Shown here: positions 1 through 12,317 of the stretch, one piece after another
How positions within the stretch are numbered: the stretch's first letter is position 1
Layout: every line of letters begins with the position of its first letter
Source: Rhizophagus clarus
Lineage: Eukaryota > Glomeromycota > Glomeromycetes > Glomerales > Glomeraceae
Direction: 5' to 3'
DNA length: 64,000 nucleotides
Assembly (NCBI GenBank): GCA_015698045.1
Contig: BLAL01000187.1
Span: 558,001-622,000, forward strand
Notes under the pieces: model-generated
Databases searched by the model: none
Seen by the model: the letters and a program-made list of their open reading frames with translations, nothing else
Told to the model about the DNA's origin: nothing
Program-made: the position numbers and the translations under genes

Positions 1-1843
1 CATAAGTAATCATAGAAGGATCAGGAGCTTTGCCATTGGGCATGAAAGAAACCGTAGAGAGCCATTCCTCTAAGGAAGGGGGAGATAGGAGAGAATCATA
101 AATATCGGGAGAAATAGTATTCATAGGCGAGTACTCAGAACGCCATCGAATAGGTAAGGCTGATATATGCGAAGGGGGGTTAGATTTGATGGGAACTGCA
201 TGTTGAAAGTGATTAGTCACAGCAGCAGAAACATCCTTTGGGTCCGTTAACAACTGAGAAGTGGTAGGATGATCAATAAAGACGCGATCTAACACGATTC
301 AATGATGTGAGCGAGAAAGCGCTGAATTGATAAAAAAAGAGATGTCAGTATCGAAATTCTGATCACGAGATTCCAGATGAGCCTTGATAGAGGAATCCTG
401 AAACTCTTTTTCTTTCAAAAGGTGTAAGCCCCTTAATAATTTAGAAGCATGTGATAGGGTTTGAAATAAGTTATTAAAATTATCCGTCCGGCAAGAAAAT
501 AAAGATGAAGGTAGGACAGGGACAGCAGAAAGGGTAGATTTGTACAAATTAAATATATTATTTAATCAGATCAAATAACCAGACCATTTACGATTATGGG
601 AAGAAGAAAAGGTATGCGGGTATTTACGCAATAATTTAATAGAGTGAAGAACGCGATTAAGGAAACGGTAATGTTGTATCAAAGTTTCCAAATTTTTAGG
701 AAGTTTAGGGGTATGGTCATTACCAACAGTACGAGCGGGTAGAACAGCATTGGCCCCAGCAATAATGTTAGCGTGCAGATATTCATACATCTGATTGACA
801 TGCCAAGAGGCAAAAATAGTGGGAGATATATTACATAATTTGTCAATGTGAACAGAAAAGTCATCCCATTGCGAAGGAATAACTGAATCAAAAGAAAAAA
901 CATGACGAGAATGTCGTTTAAGTTGTCGAGCATGAGCTGGCTTGATAGAAGAAGATAAAAAGGAATAATCATAATATGTAATAACAGGATTATGATCAGA
1001 AAAATTAACATCACGGACGTCAAAAATGACGGAGGTGAGCAAAAAACGTTTGAGAAGTGGACAAGACCAGACATAATCAATGTGGGAAATAATGTCTGCA
1101 CGATGGAAGGTACCCAAAGAGTCAGAAGAAAAGTTAACAGGGGTGAAGTCAACATAGCCATTTGATAAAAGAAAATTAAAAAGACGATGGATACGTTTGG
1201 AAGCGATTTGGGGTTGGTTGAAAAATAAAGGGTAGAATTGATCTAGGTGCATATTAAAATCACCACAAACGGCGTGATGAAAACCTAGTCTCTTGGCGTC
1301 TGATAAGGTACGAATAAGGAGGTTGATAGTCTCATCGCGCAAGGATTGATCAGAGGTGGGAGGGATATAAATAACAAAAATACGCAGCTTAACGTGACCT
1401 TTAAAATATAAGTCAACAGAAAGCATTCGTGATGAAAGAGAGGAATAAGTATGAACATGAGAAGCCAAAGAATTTTCAATAAAAAGGGAAATACCCCCAG
1501 AAGAACGAACATGTTGGGAGGTGTCCAAAACAGAAGAAAAAACAGTATAATTAGAAAGTCGTTTAGACAAAAAATGCATTTGTTTGGGATGTAAATAGGT
1601 GTCGATAACACCACCAAAGGAGATATGTTTAAGGGAAAAGAAATCATTTAATAATTCAATTTTGTTTTGAGAAAACATTTTAAGACCATTAATGTTAAAA
1701 GAGGAGATATTAAAGGAATTATAGGGGGAAGGCGAGGGAGAGGTAGAAGAAAATAAGGAATCTTGTAATGAAAGATTGTCTACATCTATAAGGTTGGGAG
1801 GATTGCGAACAAAGGAATTATAATTAAAATTATTGTCCGTCAT
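1..1843 (-). pseudogene. LINE ORF2 N-terminal part (APE-type endonuclease), copy A
   Basis: Starts MTDNNFNYNSFVRNPP at 1843. The first ~400 residues form an apurinic-endonuclease-like domain: FNINGL near residue 50, SSGGISLFI, CGDFNMHLD and the C-terminal FSDHNPVITYYD motif. The enzyme would nick target DNA to prime reverse transcription. An in-frame TGA ends the block at 566 where copy B reads Arg (GYLIRLNN), and another TGA lies at 299 where copy B reads Arg (SRHRIVLD); both fit CGA/AGA to TGA. The last ~300 bp match the segment before the RT palm in copy B (PNGKAPGP region). The RT core is outside the window. Confidence 0.85.
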
Positions 1844-1893
1844 TAGAACACTATGATAAAATCAGACGGAGAAGTGCATGAGAAGAATGGGAA

Positions 1894-4020
1894 TTAATTA
1901 GAACCAGCTGTATTAGCTGAGTTCGAGGAAGAAGAAGAAGAAGTAATTGAACCGATAAAACCGCTAATAGAGTTAGCGAGCATGTCCAACTTGTTTTCGA
2001 TAGCCGAATGCTTCGCATTGATGGCTTGAATTTCATCACGAGTTTGTGCGAAGGAAGGAGCCGCATGAGAGGTAGAAGAAGGGGAGGAGCTATCAGAGAG
2101 ATCGATAGGAGCGGAGAAGGGAGCTCTAACTGGGCGTGAGGGAGTAAAACCAGGAGACAGGGGGGTTGAGAGGTATTTGTACAGGCGAAGCAGCTGGACG
2201 AGAGGACACCAGCTTGACCGTAGAATCAGATATAGCCAGTGCGTCTATGAGCATATCCGAAGTCTGATTGGTGTTTAGATTGTCAGGTGGGGGTAGCAGA
2301 CTGAGGTGCTGTTCAATACGAGTCATACATCTATCATTAAGCTCTAAGGCAGTGATACGATCACAGACTTCAGCCATGTCTTGTTGGAGAGATTTTAACA
2401 AAGATAAAATATTAGCAGCCTCATGAGGAGACATAGTAATAGTTTGATTGGGTGTTAAAAGGGGAAGAGGAGTACGCAAGACCGTAGAAAAGAAAACTGA
2501 ACGGTCACGTTTATCATTAGATTTAGAGCGATTCCGGTGAGGAGTGTTCAGAAATCAGGTGTTAGCCAAGGGTTTTGTGGCTGGGAGGATTAAGAGTTGC
2601 CAGGACCTTTCGAGCGTGAGCGTGAATGAGAACCTGAGCGTGAACGCTCTTTAGGCCTGGCAGGCTGATTGATATTGAAACGTTCTTTAAGTGCAGCCAC
2701 TGGGTTCCTTTCCCTAGTACAACCCCTTTCTTGGCGGCTTGAGCACTGATTTAGAGCACAGCCTAATTTACCACATCTGTGGCAAAGTTTATTAGTATTA
2801 TCCGGGAGGTTCCATTGTAATGTATAACCTCGGAAGCCAATAATCTGCTCCATAGCGACATCCATGGTTTCTTGAGAATTGAAAGTGACATAAGCCCATC
2901 TCTTAGGTTTGTAGGAGTTTAAGGAGAGAGGAACATTGACGGCCTTAGCACCAAGGTCTCTGGTGAGGGGGGCCAGGTCGATATCCTTGGTGTTAGGAGG
3001 TAATTGTGTGAGCATAGCAACGAATTCGCGGTGGGAGGATTTCTGATCAACCGTGTAGTGACATGGAGTCACCCGGAGGCAGGTGGAGAAGCAATAAACG
3101 GCCTATTGGGTGTCAAACCGGGCAATAGAGAGGGCAGAATCGTAAACAATTCTGGCTTGTTGCACCTTGGCATTTTTCCTGGAGTAAACTTGACAGGACG
3201 CAATGTTACCAAATTTCTTAAAGTAAGACATGATATTATCTTTGGTTAAGAAGAAGGAAATGTCGGTAACTTGGATGGCTCAGAGATCTTCATCACTCCA
3301 GAGCTGTTTGGGATTGTGGGCATGAAATATAAGGTCTGGGAACTGTTGGTGAGCAGCACCAACACAGGCGTCACAGGCCTCCATAGTTTGGAAGTGAATA
3401 ATGAGACATTTGACGTCACCAGAACCAGTCATTCTTGCTTTACCAGTATACGATTCGTACATTTCTAAAAAGGTGTTGTTGACGGCATCAATCAATGCCT
3501 TATTGGTAGTGAAGTTCTTTAAAGTTTCAGAGGTCGAGTTGGGAGCAGCTGCAGCTTGAAAATCATTTCTATCGATGGAGAAGGTTGGGGATTGAACAAG
3601 GAGTTGATCAACAGGAGGATCATCATCAGTAGCCTTATCAGGCGATGCGTTAGGGGGGGATGCAGCAGTCTTTGTTCTAGCATGCATGGACGCGTCGAGT
3701 CTACCATACGCGTTATCGTGAGGCATAGATAGTGCTGCAGCAATATTCGGGTGGGAAGAGAGGGAAGTAGAAGTAGTATTGTTTTCTTTAGGGGGAGAAG
3801 CAAGAACTTCAACACCAGCGTCAGCCGCTGTGTCAGCGACGATATCTTCATCCATAGCTTGTTCGGAGATAGTTCTAGAGCGTTTTTGTTGGACAGTGTT
3901 CTCACTATCAGAACCAGAGTTATCAGAGTTATTATTGTCTTTTTTCCGTTCGTGGTGGCTGGCCTTCCTACTATTAGGATTAAAGGAGCCGCGGCCTCGT
4001 TTAGCAACGTTATTAGGCAT
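1894..4020 (-). pseudogene. LINE ORF1 (gag-like RNA-binding protein), copy A
   Basis: Starts MPNNVAKRGRGS at 4020. Order: acidic, Ser/Asn-rich N-terminus; a first RRM-like segment ending in DEDL; a second with IQVTDI, then KRWAYVTFNS; a zinc knuckle CHRCGKLGCALNQC (C-X2-C-X4-C-X4-C, Cys replacing the usual His); an Arg/Ser tail RSRSGSHSRSRSKG; then a probable coiled-coil segment (HEAANILSLLKSLQQDMAEV). ORF1 proteins of this kind coat LINE RNA; that role is family knowledge. Stops interrupt it: TGA after DEDL at 3280-3282 (shared with copy B) and TAG where copy B has Trp (DTQWAVYCF), and the part after 2590 is in another frame. The end at 1894 is set by homology to copy B. Confidence 0.8.
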
Positions 4021-4122
4021 ATTCGAGGACTTTTAGGTAGGGAAAACTATAAGTTTTTATGAAAAAGTGTTAGCTGAAAAAATGGACAGAGTGATCAGTG
4101 GAAAAAGGTGCGCAGATCGTTC

Positions 4123-4137
4123 AGAATTTAAATTCAA
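4123..4137. repeat. 15-bp direct repeat at the 3' end of LINE copy B
   Basis: AGAATTTAAATTCAA lies between the 5' end of copy A and the 3' end of copy B and recurs exactly at 12303-12317 beyond the 5' end of copy B. Simplest reading: target-site duplication of copy B. Alternative: the word belongs to the LINE 5' terminus, since it follows the 5' end in both copies. Confidence 0.65.
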
Positions 4138-4476
4138 GGCAAACGCGGCATAGTAGCCTTTATCTTTATTAATTATTATTAAACCGAACAATTTACAAAA
4201 ATATAAAAAGAAACAAATTAAAATAAAACTAACTAAAAATAAAACTATATAGTCTCCTAAGCAAAAATAAAGTAATAAAAATTAATCTAAAAGAATAATC
4301 GCATTACACTAAATTTTTCTAGATCTTCCCCTTGATATATTCCAACCAAAGTAGAAGCAACTATGCTAACATAATAACGGATAACATGCCCACTATAAAA
4401 ATCGACATCCCATCCTGCAAAAGCTGTTATTAAGTAGCACCGTTAGACGACCCATAAAACCCGATAAATGTTTGTA

Positions 4477-7400
4477 CTATGGCAAACCTTGAATCATCGA
4501 GTTCCTAATCCAATCGACTTCGGAGTCACGTGAAGTCACGAGATGGGTCGGAGGAGGTAAAGAAGAGTAAGGCACATACGAAGTGGCAGGCAAATTAGAT
4601 GGCCGAGGAGTAGTTTTCAATTTAAAGGTAATGTTCATCGCGTCTTCCCATTTACTCTTGTCATAAGTACGTGGATTCCAGATGCGTGTCCTAAGCTTCT
4701 GAATGAAATTATTATGTATCGCAGCTACGACCTTCATAGCAGACGGTCTGGGAATAGATAATTCGACAAATAAGTCAATAAACATGGCAGGTAAACAACC
4801 CCGGATAAGCGCGTAAGAGGACCAGTTGGAGGAAGAAATGGTCCAACAAGAAAGAGAAGAGAGTTTCCTAAGCAAGGGTGTAGGATCCTGATCAGTCAAA
4901 TCACCAGCTTCACGAAGCTTAGAGAATAAATGATTTTGATAGGATTGCAGTATTTGATGCATGACAGAGCGTCGTTTAGAACAGAGGATCAAGTGCATCA
5001 AGTCTTCCATGCGATCACGGCACGAACGGCACGTAAGAAGGTTGATATAGAGATCGGAGCGGGTGACTTTTAACTTTTCCAGGAGAGGCAAATCATCGAG
5101 GAAAAGTTTGAACTTGAAAGTGTAATGGCGCGCAACGTGAGAAGCCTGGAAAGAAGCATCATGAGCTGGGGTGAAATTAAGAGTAAACCAGGTAAGTTCC
5201 CAGTTCACTACATAGTCGTCTTTGTCATACAGGCAATATACAAATTGAAAACGCTTGAGAGATAAAAGGTCCTTCAAAAAGGTGGCCTGGAAATGGAACT
5301 TGAAGAGCCGCCTAGGATTGGACTCACAAACCACATTGTCATACACTAGGCGGACGGGATGCGAAGAGGTGTAAGCGTTCACGAGCAAAAGAGGAGCTAT
5401 ATCAGAGTGATGAGCAGAATTCGCAAGAGAATCAGCAAATTCGTTCCAGTAGTTGCCATCATGACCTTTGACCTTGACCGGAGAGACCACGAGACTTTTG
5501 GTATGGATGAAGCGTTCAATAGAAGCCCACAGCTCGAAGTTGGTAGTTTTGTAAAACAGACGACTATTAGAATAGGAAGAAGTTGCACACAGTCGCAAAC
5601 CATCAATGGCAGCTTGGGAGTCCGTGTAAATGGTAACAGTAGAGTCAGCTGGGGTAACGCTCAAAGCAGCGTAAATTGCAGCAGCTTCAGCTCTGGTAGA
5701 GGAGGGCCAGTTTCGTATAGTGCCATGCGTATATGCAGCCACAGAGTTAAGATATCCAGCATCAGGAATTAGCTGGACCCAAGACCAACCCATCGAGACT
5801 TCAGGTGTTCCAAGGTTAATCAAGGAACCATCAGTATAATAACGGTAGTGAGATCCTGACGGGAGGGAAACCGGTGAGGAAAGTGAAAATTGATCATCCA
5901 CAGGAGGAGCCACAGTAGGATCATCCGCAACTACAGAGGAAGAAGAAGAAAAATCTGGCGAAAGATCAAGGTACCGATAATAAGGAGTTACAATGATACT
6001 AAGATCGGCCCAAGTAAAGGGAGAAAGGACATCTGAAGTAGATTGACGAATACGAGCACAATTTGTAGGCAAAATCATAGATCGCAACAAAGAAATTTTG
6101 AAGGTGCAGCGAGGCTGAACGGCAGTATATTTATGAGCTGAGGGGAACAGAACATGCGCGTCACAGCCTGGACATGGATGAAGGCGAATAACATCACCGG
6201 GAGAAGAGAGACAGTCAGATATCCAATGAACGATCACACAGGTATCTTTCTTAGGTTGAACGCTCAGCTGTTTGCCGAAGAGAGGAGCACCATTGCCATC
6301 AAGCGTGATGAGCCAATGCTGATTCTTTTGCGTTGTAGTAGCACCAGGAAGTAAGACAATAGAAGAGTTAATAGAAGGAGGGCGTACATACTGATCAGAC
6401 AACTGATCATGAGAGCCGGGAAGAGTTGTATGGGTCTTGATGTCCAAATACCATTTATGAGGGAGGGAACGGCCACGCTTATTCTCAAGTTGGGCAATAT
6501 AAGCAGTCCGATAAGCCATCCAGGAAACGAGATGAGAGCCAGAAGGCGCAATTAATTGCGATAAATAATAAAGGTGACATTTCCGAAGGACCTTGAGGCT
6601 AGTTTTGAAAACATGCGGGCTCATACACGAGTATAAAGGGGTATGGCCAGGAAGAGTAAGGTCTGGTAACGTTGAAGAGGAATGAGCATGTTGCAAGCGG
6701 AAGGGGGTGGAGACCATGGAAGCAATAGTGCACATGATATAATCACACTTAAAAATATTCATGTTGGACCATAAGGACCAATCATCTACCATCAAAGGAG
6801 AAATGGGGATCAAAAACCTAAATTGTATCAGCTTTAATCTATAAATGAATAAACGCTGAATAAAAGGTGTAGAAGAATTAGCCATCAAAAACAAATTATT
6901 AACATGACATTGTATCAGATGAGAAGATAAATTAATCAGTCCCAAAGCTTAGGAAAGATAAAGTATAGGGTTGGGGAAAGAACGGGAAAAATTAGCCTTA
7001 TGTTTGACGAGTGAACGTATGAATCGTGTGGCAGCATAACAATCCGATGCTGAAAGGTGGGTAACTTGCATACGGTATTCGAGTTTAGGAATGAGCACCG
7101 AGTTATAAAGGTAAACCACTTGTTTAGCAGAGAGTTTGGCCGGGCGAAGAGTGGCGGCAAAGGAATTACATTCACTGGCGATTTGTTTTTTAACAAAATC
7201 GCGAGAGCCTTTGATATTAAACCATACCCCTAAAAAACGAAAGGAAGAAGTAATAGAAAGAGGAGTAACAGAAATGGAAGGAATATCGTTCAGAGACGAT
7301 ATGGATAAGTGAAATTCCACAGGGAGAATAACAGATGTAGTAGTTAACGGCAATGAATTTGATATCAGAACGTATTTCTGATAGTTAGCAGAAGTATTAT

Positions 7401-10026
7401 TCAACGAGTAAAATTCTTCTGTAATTGATAACATATGTTCCAGTCCAGCCTTCGATGAAGAAATAAGAGTAGAATCATCCATAAAGACCAGATTATTAAT
7501 AGAGATATCAGGGATAAAGGCCGTATCATCGGAAACTAATGATGGGGACCGTAAGATGTAAGGATCCAGCATCTCATTTTTCAAAACAGTCAGAAGAGGA
7601 TCGATGTAGATAACCCATAGGAGTGGGGAAATCACTTCACCTTGGTCTATGCCGATGCGAACTCGGTAGGAGGAAGTCTCACCATGAGCAGTAAACACCC
7701 GATTTGAGCGGTTCATAAACAGAGATAGTATAAGCGTGATGGCAGTCGCAGGTAGACGAATACGTTCCAAAGCGAATTTCAACATAGTAAGGTTGACAGA
7801 GTCAAATGCTTTGGAGATGTCTTGCGATAAGATCCAGAGGGGAGAATTGGTGTGATTGGCATCATGAATGATGGACTCAAGAGTGATGATAGGATCACGG
7901 CAGGTACCTCCTGGTAGCCCCGTAAAATTGCCACCTTTAAGAACATTGTGGGCAGCTAGAATGGTAGACAAGCGGTTGTAAAAAAGTTTAACAAAGGATT
8001 TCCGGATAACTTCTAGAAGGGTGATGGGACGGGTATTTTCAATTGGCATCGCCATTCGTGCGGCTTGGGGATAGGAAAAACCATAGCTTGCCGCCAAAGA
8101 TCAGGAATGTCTGCAGAAGCAAAACATTTGCGGATCAGGATTAAAAGTAAAGAATTAGCAATAGGTCCCAAATGTTTGAGCATTTCATAGGTAATCATGG
8201 AAGGGCCGGGAGCTTTGCCATTAGGCATAGAAGAAACCGTAGAGAGCCATTCCTCTAAGGAAGGGGGAGACAATAGAGAACTATAGATATCAGGAGAAAC
8301 TGAGTCCATGGGTGAATATTCAGAGCGCCATCGATCAGGTAAGGCTGATATAGACGAGGGCGGAGAGGATTTGATAGGAACTGCATTTTGGAAGTGATTA
8401 ACCACAGCATCAGAAATATCTTTTGGATCCGTCAGCAACTGGGGGTGGTAGGATGATCAATAAAGACGCGATCTAACACGATGCGATGACGTGAGCGAGA
8501 GAGCGCCAAGTTAATAAATGAAGAGATGTCAGTATCAAAATTCTGGTCACGAGATGCAAGGTGAGCCTTGATAGAAGAATCCTGAAACTCTTTTTCTTTC
8601 AAGAGATGTAAGCCTCTCAATAATTTAGAGGCATGTGAAAGAGTACGGAATAAATAATTAAAATTATCCGTCCGACAAGAAAGTAAAGATGAAGGTAAAA
8701 CAGGGACGGCAGAAAAAACGGATTTGTACAAATTAAATATATTATTTAATCTAATCAAATAACCAGACCATTTACGGTCATGGGAGGAAGAAAAGGTATG
8801 CGGGTATTTACATAATAATCTAATAGAGTGAAGAACATGATTGAGGAAGCGATAATGCTATATCAAGGTTTCTAAATCTTTGGGGAGTTTAGGGGTATGG
8901 TCATTGCCAACGTACGTGCGGGTAGGATAGCATTGGCGCCAGCGATAATGTGAGTGTGTAAATATTCACACATACGATTAACGTGCCAAGAGGCAAAGAC
9001 AACAGGAGAAATGTTACATAGGTTGTCAACATGAGCAGAAAAGTCATCCCATTGCAAGGGGGTAACCGAATCAAAAGAAAAGATACGACGAGAACGTCGT
9101 TGAAGCTGCCGAGCACGTGCGGGCTTGAGAGAAGAAGATAAAAAGGAAAAATCGTAATAGGTAATAACAGGATTATGATCAGAAAAACTAAGATCACGCA
9201 CGTCAAAAATGACAGAGGTGAGTATAAATCGTTTAAGAAGAGGACAAGACCAAACATAATCAATACGAGAGATAACATCTGTATGATGATAAGTACCCAA
9301 AGAGGTAGAGGAAAAATTAATAGGGGTAAAATCAACATATCCATTCGTTAAAAGAAAATTAAAAAGGCGATGGATATGTTTAGAAGCGATTTGAGGTTGA
9401 TTAAAAAATAGAGGGTAGAATTGATCCAGGTGCATATTAAAATCTCCACAGACCGCGTGATGAAAACCTAATCGTTTGGCGTCCGACAAGGCGAGAATAA
9501 GGAGGTCAATAGTTTCATCGCGCAAGGATTGATCAGAAGTGGGAGGGATATAAACAACAAAAATTCGAAGCTTAACATTGCCTTTGAAGTAGAGGTCAAC
9601 AGAAAGCAATCGTGATGAAAATGAGGTATAAGTGTGAACATGAGAAGCTAAAGAGTTTTCAATAAAGAGGGAAACACCCCCGGAAGAACGAACATGTTGG
9701 GAGGTATCCAACACAGAAGAAAAAACAGTATAGTTAGAAAGTCGTTTAGACAAATAATGCACTTGTTTAGGATGTAGATGGGTGTCAACGACACCACCAA
9801 AGGAGATGTGTTTAAGGGAAAAGAAATCATTTAAAAGCTCGATCTTATTCTGTGAAAACATCTTAAGACCATTAATGTTAAGAGAGGAAATATTAAAGGA
9901 ATTGCAGGGGGAGAGCGAAGGAGAAGTAGAAGAAAATAAAGAATCTTGTAAGGTAAGGTTATCTATGTCTATGGGGTTGAGGGGATTGCGAACAAAGGAA
10001 TCATAATCAAAATTATTGTCCGTCAT
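4477..10026 (-). pseudogene. LINE ORF2 (endonuclease, reverse transcriptase, RNase H), copy B
   Basis: Begins MTDNNFDYDSFVRNPL at 10026. Endonuclease domain 10026 to ~8910 (CGDFNMHLD, SFSDHNPVITYYD). RT domain ~8400 to ~6950: PNGKAPGPSMITYEML, DISKAFDSVN, GIDQGEVISPLLW and catalytic FMDD. RNase H ~5850-5400: YYTDGSL, RAEAAAIYAAL, IYTDSQAAIDGL, NEFADSLAN give the D-E-D-D set. A C-terminal CRSC...HLILC cluster is the Cys/His motif usual at the end of such ORF2 proteins. Breaks: 1-bp deletions relative to copy A near 8909 and 8440, a frame change near 8050, an in-frame TAG near 8863 (Gln in copy A), and TAA at 6949-6951 just before the last 822 codons, which are open. Confidence 0.88.
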
Positions 10027-10075
10027 TATAGCACTATGATAAAATCAGACGGGAAGAGTATAAGGAGAAGGATAA

Positions 10076-12201
10076 TTAATTAGAACCAGCTGTGTTAGCT
10101 GAGTTCGAGGAAAATGAAGAAGAGGCAATAGATCCAATAAAACCGCTAATAGAGTTGGCAAGCATATCCAATTTATTTTCAATGGCCGAATGCTTCGCAT
10201 TAATGGCTTGAATTTCATCGTGAGGTTGGGTGGAAGAGGGAGCAATGTGAGAAGTAGAAGATAATGAGGAAATATCAGGGATAGCAACAGAAGCGGAGAT
10301 GGGAGCTCTAACTGGTCGTGAAGGAATGAAACCAGGAGATAAGGGGTTGAGAGTTGTTTGTACGGGCGAAGCAGCTGGTCGAGAGGGTACCTGCTTGACA
10401 GTAGAATCAGGTATAGCCGGTGCATCTACGAGCATATCTGAAGTCTGATTGGTGGCTGGGATGTCAGGCGGGAGCAGCAAGCCGAGGTGCTGCTCAATAC
10501 GAGTCATACGTCTATCGTTGAGTTCTAAGGCAGTGATACGGTCACAGACGTCAGCCATATCTTGTTGAAGAGATTTCAACAAGGATAAAATATTAGCAGC
10601 CTCGTGAGGAGATATAGTAGTAGCTTGATCGGGTGGCGAAAGAGGAGGAGGAGAACGTAAGACCGTAGAAAAAGATACTGAACGGTCACGTTTATCATTA
10701 GATTTAGAGCGATCCCGGCTAGAATTGTTATTAAGACGGGTGTTGGCCAAGGGTTTATGTGGCTGGGAGGATTGCGAATTGCCAGGACCTTTTGAGCGCG
10801 AGCGTGAACGAGAGCCAGAGCGTGAACGCTCTTTAGGTCAGGCAGGTTGATTGATATTGAAGCGTTCTTTGAGTGCAGCCACCGGGTTCCTTCCCCTAGT
10901 ACGACCTCTATCTTGGCGGCTTGGGCACTGACTGGGGGCACAGCCTAATTTGCCACATCTGTGGCAAAGTTTATTAGTATTATCTGGGAGGTTCCATTGC
11001 AATGTATGGCCTCAGAAACTGATGATCTGTTTCATAGCAGCATCCATGGTTTCTTGGGAGTTGAACGTGACATAAGCCCATCGCTTGGGTTTGTAGGAGT
11101 TTAGGGAGAGGGGAACATTGACGGCTTTAGCACCAAGATCTCTAGTGAGGGGAGCCAGGTCGATGTCTTTGGTGTTAGGAGGTAATTGTGTGAGCGTAGC
11201 AACGAAGGCTCTGCGTGAGGATTTTTGATCAACTGTATAATGACACAGGGTCACCCTGAGGCAGGTGGAGAAGCAGTAAACGGCCCATTGGGTGTCGAAG
11301 CGAGTAATAGAGAGGGCAGAATCGTAAACAATTCTGGCTTGTTGTACTTTGGCATTTTTCCTGGAGTAAACTCGACAGGATTGAATGTTACCGAATTTCT
11401 TGAAATAAGACATGATATTGTCTTTGGTTAGGAAGAAAGGGATATCAGTAACTTGGATGGCTCAGAGATCCTCATCACTCCGGAGCTGCTTAAGATCGTG
11501 GGCATGAAATACAAGGTCCGGGAACTGTTGATGAGCAGCACCAACACATGTGTCATGGGCCTCCTTAGATTGGAAATGAATAACGAGACGTTTGGCATCA
11601 CCAGAACCAGTCATTCGAGCTCTACCAGTGTACGATTCGTACATTTCTAAAAAGGTATTGTTGACGGCCTCAATCAGAGCCTTATTTGTAGCGAAGTTTT
11701 TTAAAGTTTCAGGGGCAGAGTTGGGGGCAGCCGCAGCTTGAAAATCATTTCTGTCGATGGAGAAGGTTGGTGATTGAACAAGGAATTGATCAACTGGAGG
11801 ATCATCATCAGTAGCCTTATCAGGCGACGCGATAGGGGGGATGCAGGAGTCGTTGTTCTAGCATGCATGGACGCGTTGAGACCATCAGACGCGTTATCGG
11901 TAGGCGCAGAAAGAGCCGCAGCCATATTCGGATGGGAGGAGAGAGAAGCTGAAGCAGTATTATTTTCTTTAGAAGGAGAAGAGAGACCTTCCACTTCAAC
12001 GTCAGCCGCTGGGCCGGCAATGACATCTTCATCCATAGTATGTTCGGAGATAGTTCTAGAGCGTTTTTGCTGGACAGTGTTCTCACCGTCAGAACCAGAG
12101 TTATCAGAGTTATTATTGTCTTTTTTCCGTTCGTGGCAGCTGGCCTTACTACTATTAGGATTAAAGGAGCCGCAGCCTCGTCTAGCAACGTTATTAGGCA
12201 T
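10076..12201 (-). pseudogene. LINE ORF1 (gag-like), copy B
   Basis: About 708 codons. Same plan as copy A: Ser/Asn-rich N-terminus (frame of 12201), frameshift near 11835, then one frame to 10076. RRM-like parts include MYESYTGRARMTGSGDAK and KRWAYVTFNSQETMDAAM; the zinc knuckle is CHRCGKLGC, followed by an Arg/Ser tract; the final 224 residues contain ISPHEAANILSLLKSLQQDM and IEQHLGLLL, probably a coiled coil for ORF1 trimers. TGA codons at 11462, 11012 and near 10838 replace codons that are Arg in copy A or expected to be Arg, except the first, which is TGA in both copies. The C-terminal ~220 codons are intact. Confidence 0.82.
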
Positions 12202-12302
12202 ATTCGAGGACTTTTATGTAGGGAAAACTATAAGTTTTTATGAAAAAGTGTTAGCTAAAAAAATGGACAGAGTGATCAGCGGAAAAAGGAGCGCAGATCG
12301 TT

Positions 12303-12317
12303 AGAATTTAAATTCAA
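12303..12317. repeat. 15-bp direct repeat at the 5' end of LINE copy B
   Basis: Exact second copy of AGAATTTAAATTCAA (see 4123-4137). The base just inside differs between copies (one extra C at 4122), as expected for a boundary. Confidence 0.65.

Larger units (their letters stand above)
1..4122 (-). mobile_element. LINE copy A, 5' part, cut by the window edge
   Basis: Minus-strand non-LTR retrotransposon. It parallels copy B (4138-12302) over its whole visible length, position 1 corresponding to about 8190 of copy B, so roughly 4 kb (RT core, RNase H, 3' end) lies beyond the left edge. Order from its 5' end: short leader, ORF1 (4020 to 1894), about 50 bp gap, ORF2 (from 1843). By eye the two copies are about 85-90% identical, so they are separate insertions or an old duplication. 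The 5' boundary is taken at 4122, just before a 15-bp word also found beyond the 5' end of copy B. Inactive: several stops in both frames. Confidence 0.9.
4138..12302 (-). mobile_element. Full-length LINE copy B (APE-RT-RNase H, Tad/I-like)
   Basis: 8165 bp on the minus strand, 5' end at 12302. It carries about 100 bp of leader, ORF1 (12201-10076), a 49-bp spacer, ORF2 (10026-4477) and a 339-bp AT-rich 3' UTR (4476-4138) with no poly(A) tail; it ends in sequence reading GCCGCGTTTGCC on the minus strand. Endonuclease, reverse transcriptase and RNase H in one ORF2, plus a zinc-knuckle ORF1, fit the I/Tad/R1 group of LINEs. It sits directly upstream of copy A in the same orientation. It is flanked by identical 15-bp words. 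Several frameshifts and stops make it non-autonomous. Confidence 0.92.

Noticed and set aside
3004-4062. Plus-strand open frames opposite LINE ORF1
   Set aside because: Shadows of the minus-strand ORF1; the same occurs at 11225-12304 opposite copy B.
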